From contig CM022298.1 of assembly GCA_011799875.1 (NCBI GenBank), positions 499,485,357-499,549,356 on the forward strand: a DNA stretch of 64,000 nucleotides, read 5' to 3'. This DNA is from Thinopyrum elongatum (lineage: Eukaryota > Streptophyta > Magnoliopsida > Poales > Poaceae). How positions within the stretch are numbered: the stretch's first letter is position 1; the number at the start of each line of letters is the position of its first letter. The notes below the pieces were generated by a model. That model had not been told where the DNA came from. It searched no databases and worked only from the letters and a program-made list of their open reading frames with translations. Positions 57,429 to 64,000 of the stretch are shown here, piece after piece. Position numbers and translations under genes: made by a program.

Positions 57429-58457
57429 CTATTTCGGATCCATGTTAGCACTGATGCTGAACTGCTTGGATGAATCGCTGGGAACAAAATCAACCATCTT
57501 AGTGTCATCTGCCGATTTAAACTTCAAAACCGGATCATGCTCTGTAGTTGGCTTTTTCAAAGACGTCATATACGCCGGATCAACATTGTCCTTGTAAAAT
57601 TTTAACTCCTCCGTTGCACAAACCAACTCAGCATAAGCCGCATCACCCTCTTTACATTCCAAGGCTATCCTTCGGCTCCCATGTACTGTGATGGTCCCCT
57701 TGTAACCCGGCATCTTGAGCTGCAGATAAACATAACAAGGCCGTGCCATGAACTTGGCATAAGCCGGCCGTCCAAATAGAGCGTGATACGGGCTATGAAT
57801 TTTGACTACTTCAAAGGTCAATGTCTCTGACCTAGAGTCATGATCATCTCCAAAGGCAACTTCCAGAGCTATCTTACCAACAGGGTACGCCGACTTACCA
57901 GGCACCACACCATGGAAAACTGTATTCGACGGTTTAAGATTTTTATCTGTCAACCCCATGCGACGGAAAGTTTCGTAATAAAGGATATTGATGCTGCTCC
58001 CTCCGTCCATGAGTACCTTGGTAAACTTATACCCTCCAACCTGGGGTGCAACCACCAATGCTAGGTGACCCGGATTATCAACCCGGGGTGGGTGATCTTC
58101 CCGACTCCACACGATGGGCTGCTTAGACCAGCGCAAGTAACGGGGAACCACTGGTTCAACGGCATTCACTGCCCTTTTGTGAAGCTTCTGATCCCGTTTG
58201 CATAAATTTGTGGTGAAGACGTGGTACTGCCCACTATTCAACTGCTTTGGGTTACTCTGATACCCAGATTGCCGCTGCTGATTCCCCTGACCTGACTGTT
58301 GATGGTAGCCACCCTGATTGCCTTGATTGCCCTGATTACCTTGGAATCCAGAACTAAAACCGCCACCGCCGTAACCCGGCCCATGAGAACCAGACCCTGA
58401 ACCACCACCCGGTCCATGATTGTCTTGAAAAAGATTGGAATTTTTATACTCTTTCAT
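57429..58457 (-). pseudogene. Gag C-terminal part and aspartic protease of T
   Basis: A 342-codon frame begins with a Gly/Gln-rich low-complexity stretch (FQGNQGNQGNQ) after a Cys/His-rich knuckle-like segment just upstream. Protease has VLMDGGSSINILYYETF at about residue 145 and YHALFGRPAYAKF at about residue 225. It ends at TAG 57431-57429, where a Gln codon is likely, because the same frame continues as ESALIEFIRENRDIFAW into the pre-RT linker. It is closely similar to the Fa protease. Confidence 0.85.
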
Positions 58458-58523
58458 GATGTAGCAATCCTTCCAGAGGTGGCCAGACGGTCTTTCTCGC
58501 GTCCCATGCCTTGGACAGGGCTA

Positions 58524-60811
58524 ATTTAGCATCTGCTCAAGATTAAAGCCTGACCCTCCGGCCCGTGGGGGCAGTTTACCTTTACGACGCTGGCCATTAT
58601 TCTGTGCGTTGGTGTTAGCCACAAAGTCCAAACTATTATCAGCTTTGCGCTTACCATTACCTCCCTGATTCGCCGGATTATGCTGCTATCCTCTGGTGCT
58701 GCTGCTCTTCTTTCCCTTTCCCGGCTTGTCATCATCAGACTCGGGGTCCTTGGTACCATCAGAGTCAGTGTACTTAACCAGAGCCGTCATCAGCTCTCCC
58801 ATGTCATTGCAGTGGCGCTTGAGCCGACCCAACTTCTTCTTAAGAGGCGTAAACCGGCAATTCTTCTCCAACATTATGACCGCTGAACCGGCATTGATGC
58901 GATTCGATGAATGTAAGATGGTCGAAACTCGGCGCACCCAATAGGTTGTGGACTCACCCTCTTCTTGGACACAGGCATCCAGATCCACAATTGACATAGG
59001 CTGCTTGCACGTGTCTTTGAAATTCTGGATAAACTGGGCCTTTAACTTGGCCCATGACCCAATGGAGTTGGCAGGGAGCCCCTTCAACCAAGTGTGAGCC
59101 GTCCCATCCAACATCAGGGGGAAATATTTAGCACATGCCACATCGCTAACATCTAGCAATTCCATGACCATCTCATAACTCTTGATCCATGCTTCAGGAG
59201 GTAAATCGGCTGTATAGTTAGGCACCTTGCAAGGACCCTTAAAATCCTTGGGCAGACGCTCATTACGTATGGCCGGCGCTAAACATGGTACGCCCAAATT
59301 CCTAAAGGTTACACCTGGCTCCACCGAAGTTGTCGGACGAACCGGAGAAGGTTGACGGGCCGCATATTGCGCCGCCAGCTCGGCCTCTCGAAGCGCTCTA
59401 CCTTCATCCACCACGTTCTGAGCATCAGCACCACCGCCCGCCGGGTTATGCCCACGAGGCTGGTTATGGTTCCGCCCACTGCTTGACACAGCTGGTTCAT
59501 CAATATGCCTACTGTAACTCCGGCTTGGGCGAGGGGTGGAATGAATCCGGCTTCGACTGTAAGAATAAGCCTGCTGCTGAACCAATGCTGTCTGAAGGAG
59601 CTCTCTAGCCCTCCGCATCTCAACCGCCGTTGGAGACTCGCCTTCAACCGGGATAGCCGCCAATTGTGACGCCGCAACGATCATGTTATCCAAAGTGTTA
59701 GAGTAATGACCCGGTGGTGTTGGCATGTGTTGCGGCGGGATATTGTTCTGACGAGGCGGATCCGTGGTGTGCGGCTGAACCGGCGCTCCCGTCCCAGGCG
59801 TTTCAACCCGGTCCGCCACTGGCGGGTTACTGGTTCCTACTCCTGGCGTGTTAAAGAGGTTCCTCGCCTCGTAAACCGGTGGCAGGCGAGACTGATGCCT
59901 CCTCCTCATGACTTCGTTTGAAGCATTCTGATCTAGAATGAGCCGGTAAGACTCCGACTGAATCCGCTGCGCCTGTGCATCCAACGTAACCCGCTCCACA
60001 GCCATCCTGGCATCTTCAGCTGGCAGGTCTTCCTTAGCTTGAGCTATCTGATCTCGCCTGCGTTATGCTGATCTTGATTACCCGGGTTAACCTCCGTCGT
60101 CAGCAGTGTTGCCAAGGCGTCTAGTAACCCGGACAAGACTTGAGCCGGCGGGCGCGCAGGGCCTCCTGCCCCGGCTGCCGTCGCCGCTGCTGACCTGGAA
60201 ATCAATGCCGCTGCAGTTGAAGAGTGCTACACTGGCTGCGTACCGGCCATGAAGATTGCAACCCGGTTCGGCGGCTCGTAGGGGTCCGGAATACTATCGC
60301 CATCGGAACAGCCCCCAAGCCGACCGTCTTGCAGTTGGTACAATGACTCGGTTTCACTGGTGGATGACTCACCATCAGAATAGACAACTGTCTCACCGTC
60401 AAATACCGATTTATCCTCAGATCCCGCACTATTGATGAATCCCACGAAGGCACGACTCATGGCGGGCTGAACTTGGGCGGGTTTTGCACGCTGAGCCGTC
60501 TCGATGATGTCGGTGCAGGTGTCCGGCTCAGGGCCCGGTTCACCGATCTTGCCAATGAAGACGTGAATTCCACCGAAGGGGACCCGGTATATGTACTCAA
60601 TTGAGCCAGCCTCGGGGCCCCAGCCTTCGTCGGTGATGTAGAGCTTGCCGCGACGACTCTTGGTCATCCGGCCCACAGCGTATCCCTTGATCCCTTCGAA
60701 GTTGCCCTTCAAGAACTCGAAACCACCGTGCGCTAGCCCCACGGTGGGCGCCAACTGTCGTGGACTTGACACGGCAGATGTCCTAGCAGAAGGACTTAGT
60801 CGTGGAGCCAT
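58524..60811 (-). pseudogene. gag of T
   Basis: The N-terminal frame (60811-60227) starts at an ATG inside the LTR, runs across the primer site and encodes LAHGGFEFLKGNFEGIKGYAVG. It then breaks before 60005. The main frame 60005-58686 is 439 codons with the gag core (PPEAWIKSYEMVMELLDVSD, GTAHTWLKGLPANSIGSW) and an acidic/Lys C-terminus. TAG codons at 58688-58686 and near 58525 interrupt it, and the frame otherwise continues through a knuckle-like CPRHGTREGPSGHLWKDC into protease. Both stops sit in contexts consistent with former CAG. Confidence 0.8.
60736..60753 (-). promoter_or_regulatory. Primer binding site of T (tRNA-Lys)
   Basis: Minus-strand TGGCGCCCACCGTGGGGC begins two bases after the 5' LTR. 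It matches the complement of the plant tRNA-Lys 3' end as I remember it. Confidence 0.75.
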
Positions 60812-61294
60812 CGCAACTAGGTTAAATTGAAGGGGTTAAACGGGACAAAAGACACAAAGAGTTTACCCAGGTTCGGCCCCTCTCAATGAGGTAAAAGCCT
60901 ACTCCTGCTTTGTGTTGTATTGCTAGGGTTTCGATTACCAGGGAGCGAATACGCTTGACCTAGTTCCCGATTGTTTGTTACCTGTCCCTAAACCACCGCC
61001 GGGTCGTCCCTTTATATCCACAGGTTGACGCCCGGCGGTTCATAGAATCCCGGCCGGCTCAGAAACGTGTCCGGCTCGGTACCCACTCGTTCCTATCTTA
61101 CAATACAAGTCATATACTTATGGCGGTTTACATCTATGGGCCCTAACTCGCCTTTGGGCTTTGGGCCTTCTTATTAAGTCTCCTTCGTAAGTCGCCATCT
61201 TCTATGTCTTCATGGGCTTCAATACAGGTAAACCACTATGAGCATAACCCGGCCCCTCCTGGGCAGTTTATACTCAATAGTTATATCCTCAACA
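60756..61294 (-). repeat. 5' LTR of T
   Basis: 539 bp, about 10 differences from the 3' copy. It is flanked on the right by GGCTC, the second copy of the target duplication. Confidence 0.9.
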
Positions 61295-61687
61295 GGCTCC
61301 ATCTCGTGAAACGTGATAATTCTTTCTCCCTGATTTTTTTCTCCAAAAATAGGATTTTATAGCGTCGGAGATAGGGTTAGCGGGGTCACCAGGTGGGCAC
61401 AACCCACCTGGGCGCGCCAGGAGGGGGTGGGGCACCCTGGTGGGTTGTGCTCCCCCAGGGACCCCCCTCCGGTGGTTCTTGGCTCCAGTATTTTTCTTTT
61501 ATTGTATAAAAACTCTCCAAAAAGTTTCGTTCCATTCCGAGAACTTTTATTTCTGCACAAAAACAACACCATGGTAGTTCTGCTGAAAACAGCGTCAGTC
61601 CGGGTTAGTTTCATTCAAATCATGCAAATTAGAGTCCAAAACAAGGGTAAAAGCGTTAGGAAAAGTAGATACGACGGAGATGTATCA
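61295..61687 (-). repeat. 5' LTR of C, outer part
   Basis: Minus strand starts TGATACATCTCCGTCG at 61687. It contains the GC-rich inverted repeat (61378-61465) and GCTATAAAATCC (61352-61363). It is collinear with the first 390 bp of the F+ LTR and continues at 47975 beyond T. Confidence 0.85.
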
Positions 61688-62655
61688 CGTATCAGCTCCG
61701 TATCACATACGCCACCACCGTTCTTCCCCACTCCGGCTATCGAACAGTAATTAAGGGGAAAGATGTCCCCGTGAACGTAGCCAAGGTGGTCTCTATTTTA
61801 CCCCCTATTGCAATGATTCTCTACGAAGGGAAATGGGGACTGTCACTCACCCACCTCGCCAACCACACGGTTCGCCAACAGTAATAACCTTTCGTCCAAA
61901 TTTGGCGTACATTGGACGGTCGACTTCACCCAACGTCAAGAAGATTATTAACATAAACATGCAAAGAGGATATCAAATCCTAATATCAATCAATCTATCA
62001 CACACTGGGGTTCATCCATGTCCCCAAGAACTAAGGGAACTACTCACACATGAAGGCAACAGACATCATACCATCGAAGATGGAAATCATGAATGAATCG
62101 CACATGTAATACACAAGTTATTCCTCTAGGGTTCTTGATATTACAATAGTGGAAGAGGTAGATAATGATGATGATGACAATGGGGATGATTTTGGAGCCT
62201 TCTTGATGAGTATGGTGGAGGCGGTGACCTCCTCTTGCCGGTTCCTCCCTCCGGATCACTTCGGCGGTTAGGGTTCCTGCTTCTGGATGAGTTTCTGGTG
62301 TCTTTGGGCATCTAATCCATGATCCGTCTTCACAAGGCGAATATAGTTGATCCGGCGTCAGCGACGACACTCCATACGACCACTCATACGGGCGGGCGTG
62401 GTCGTATGGAAAGTCATTTTTTGTTCTGAACCTCCTGTGGCGACTGCTTCTTTGTCCATTTTACTTCTTTCTCTCATGGTAGATGATTATCACTTTAATT
62501 GCATGATTCCACTACCATTTTATGGGATTTCTTCTATATAATAATATTTGGTCCAAAAAGCTTTATCTGAGGAAAACGACAAAAAGAAGTGCACGAACGC
62601 GGCAAAATTCCACAAAGCCTACATAGTAGGCACAAAAATACTAACAAAATAATCA
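61688..62655. other. Unclassified, probably decayed LTR-type sequence
   Basis: No protein is supported; the longest frame (62044-62370, minus) is low-quality. The style (GATGATGATGATGAC, GGTTAGGGTTCCTGC, long runs without frames) resembles minus-strand LTR sequence of an older Athila-type element, but I could not match it inside the window. Confidence 0.35.
62371..62410. repeat. Perfect 13-bp inverted repeat (hairpin)
   Basis: TCCATACGACCAC (62371-62383) and GTGGTCGTATGGA (62398-62410) are exact inverse complements around a 14-base loop. Confidence 0.85.
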
Positions 62656-63045
62656 CATAATTTGGACTCATCAGTGGGCCAGGCTGAGGACCCCTTTGTC
62701 GGTTCCATCCTGGGTCACTTTGGGCTGCCCATGGCAGGGTACATGATGACTCCACAACGCTTGACGTACAAGACACGAAGATGGGGCCGTGGAGGGTTGT
62801 ACCTCCAACGACGTAGCTGACTTTGTTGTGTAAACCCTAGGACCCCCAATATGTTATATAAGCTAGGGGTCGGGCTCGTCAGAGAACACAGTTACAATCC
62901 CTTGGTACATTGTACTTTGTATACACCCCAATGCAATAAAGAGCGGGACGTAGGGTATTATCTCCTCCATGAGAGTCCAAACCTCGGTAAAATCCCTTGT
63001 CCCTGTTACCATTGTGCCAAGTCACCTAGCTAAGATACCTGCTTG
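62656..63045 (+). repeat. LTR-like fragment with TATA box
   Basis: It contains TTATATAAGC (62854-62863), a following AACACAGTTACAA leader, and AATGCAATAAAGAGCGGGACGTAGGGTATTATCTCC. That last phrase resembles the CAAGCAGGACGTAGGGTTTTACCTCC part of the Fa LTR. This suggests a solo or truncated LTR of a related Tat-type family. No target duplication was found. Confidence 0.45.
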
Positions 63046-63061
63046 CTCTCTCGTAAGATTG

Positions 63062-63415
63062 ATTAGGTAACCCCCAAGTATAAGGGTGAAGTAACCTAGC
63101 AATAAGTATTTTCCTCAGTAGAGAACCAAGGTTATCGAACCATAAGGAGTTCTTCCAGCAAACAAAGTCATTGGTACCTGCACACAAAGGTTCTTCCCCA
63201 ACACATAAGAAGGTTGTCAAGCTTCTTGTATTGCTAGTTACAAAATGAAATTGCACGATATATGGTAGGAATTGATAGATAAATAAAATAGAAGAAATGG
63301 TACAACAAAGAAACCATATTTTTGGTAAAGTTTTAAGTATAGCAAGATAGACCCCCGGGGCCATAGGTTCACTAGTAGCATCTCTACCAGCATACAGGTG
63401 TGGTGTGGTGAAAAA
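63062..63415 (-). repeat. Fragment of an Athila-type LTR end
   Basis: TATTTTCCTCAGTAGAGAACCAAGGTTATCGAACC and AGACCCCCGGGGCCATAGGTTCACTAG parallel 27155-27195 and 27428-27455 of the Sabrina-like LTR with substitutions and indels. It is an old partial LTR in the same orientation. Confidence 0.5.
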
Positions 63416-64000
63416 ATTATAATTGGACAACGATCAAATTGCAACACTTATATTTATGACTATGATCATTCATGGTATAATCTCATATAGGTCAACATGG
63501 TACCCGCCAGCTTCGGGTGCGGGTAATGGTCGCCCAAACCCGTACTCGTCTCAATATTTTTCCATACCCTCACCTCGGGTTTCAAACTGTTCCCATACCC
63601 GTACCCGGTCGGGTGCAGGTAATACCGGCGAGTAAAAATACCCATCTCGGCCACCTTACCCTATTCACACTTCACAATATATTCTTCAGTATTTCCGCAT
63701 ATATACACAACATTTCAGCATGTATACTTCAACATTTTAGCACATATATGCACAGTTTAGCATTTCAAGACATATATATCATGATTTGTTGTGCAATGAA
63801 TAAAAAATTGCTATTAATTTTCCGAAATGGATAGCAATAAGCATGAACTAGATGACAGTAAATAATGTCCAATTACATTCATGGATAAGTAGCTTGTAAG
63901 TGAACTTTTTAGAGAAACATTAACACTTGTTCGTTTTTTCAATTACAATACAAACAAGAGAGACATCATTTTCTTTATTTTTCTTTTATTGAAGATACTT
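63416..64000. other. Unclassified AT-rich sequence with GGGTGCGGGTAA-type repeats
   Basis: At 63490-63640 phrases such as CGGGTGCGGGTAATGG, CCCATACCCGTACCCGG and CGGGTGCAGGTAAT recur on both strands. To the right is AT-rich DNA with degenerate ACTTCAACATTTTAGCACATATA repeats. No gene is seen. Confidence 0.4.

Larger units (their letters stand above)
47981..61294 (-). mobile_element. Tat-type gypsy element T, nearly complete
   Basis: LTRs 47981-48519 and 60756-61294 are both 539 bp and differ at about 10 positions. The target duplication GGCTC is perfect (47976-47980, 61295-61299). Minus-strand order: 5' LTR, tRNA-Lys primer site, gag, protease, RT-RNaseH-aRNaseH-INT, then a plus-strand (antisense) spliced gene, polypurine tract, 3' LTR. 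Pol has only a TAG, one 1-base deletion and a TAA. The antisense gene and the second RNase H place it in the Tat lineage. I could not name the family. Confidence 0.9.
27090..61687 (-). mobile_element. Chimeric minus-strand gag-PR/ORF-B element C, split by Fa and T
   Basis: Read on the minus strand: WHAM-like 5' LTR (61687-61295 and 47980-46954, interrupted by T), tRNA-Asp primer site, gag-protease, intergenic region, ORF-B (interrupted by Fa), untranslated region, Sabrina-like polypurine region and Sabrina-like 3' LTR. The LTRs belong to different families and there is no matching target duplication, so this is probably a recombinant of two related elements. There is no RT or integrase anywhere between protease and ORF-B. 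Removing Fa and T leaves about 12 kb. Confidence 0.65.

Noticed and set aside
61688..64000. Possible host gene at the right edge
   Set aside because: No frame above about 135 codons, no splice-consistent coding series, and parts match LTR ends; treated as old repeat sequence.

Overview
The window is plant repeat DNA, almost certainly from a Triticeae grass (wheat, Aegilops or barley group). It consists of nested Ty3/gypsy LTR retrotransposons. I found no host gene, rRNA, tRNA or CRISPR. Family names below (Fatima, WHAM, Sabrina) are from memory and unverified. The labels L, E, F+, C, Fa and T are mine.

Layout, left to right. (1) 1-6468: the 3' end of a long-LTR gypsy element (L, +). Its 4.2-kb LTR sits inside the 5' LTR of E and contains a candidate three-exon gene. 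(2) 6469-16147: E, an Athila-type element (+) with a tRNA-Asp primer site, a decayed gag-PR-RT-RNaseH-INT and an intact 175-codon 3' ORF. E is inserted in a minus-strand ORF fragment (16148-16959). (3) 16960-24972: F+, a 5'-truncated element (+, WHAM-like LTR) with gag-protease and a 3' ORF ('ORF-A') but no RT or integrase. (4) 24973-27089: a minus-strand ORF-A/UTR fragment forming a 2.1-kb inverted repeat with F+. (5) 27090-61687: a minus-strand element (C) with two different LTRs: Sabrina-like at its 3' end (27090-28673) and WHAM-like at its 5' end (46954-47980 plus 61295-61687). It also carries only gag-protease and a 3' ORF ('ORF-B'). (6) Fa (33427-42779, +), Tat-type and Fatima-like, splits ORF-B; it has target duplication CCAAC, gag-PR only, and a five-exon antisense gene. 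(7) T (47981-61294, -), a nearly intact Tat-type element with pol, two RNase H domains and its own spliced antisense gene, splits C's 5' LTR; its target duplication is GGCTC. (8) 61688-64000: degenerate LTR fragments and AT-rich DNA.

Order of events: the minus-strand Athila-type fragments are oldest. E followed (about 35 differences over 924 aligned LTR bases by eye, near 3.8%), then L into E. F+ and C inserted into old minus-strand copies. Fa (about 10 substitutions in 462) and T (about 10 in 539) are young, roughly 2% LTR divergence each.

How the genes could work together: T could encode a full replication set apart from a few nonsense codons and one frameshift. Fa, F+ and C are non-autonomous in layout and would need RT and integrase in trans. 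Most interesting are the candidate spliced gene inside L's LTR, the antisense spliced genes shared by Fa and T, the gag-protease plus ORF-A/B elements with a separate intron-containing transcription unit, the LTR-mismatched chimera, and a polypurine-tract-like 13-mer repeated through the Athila-type elements, including inside gag.
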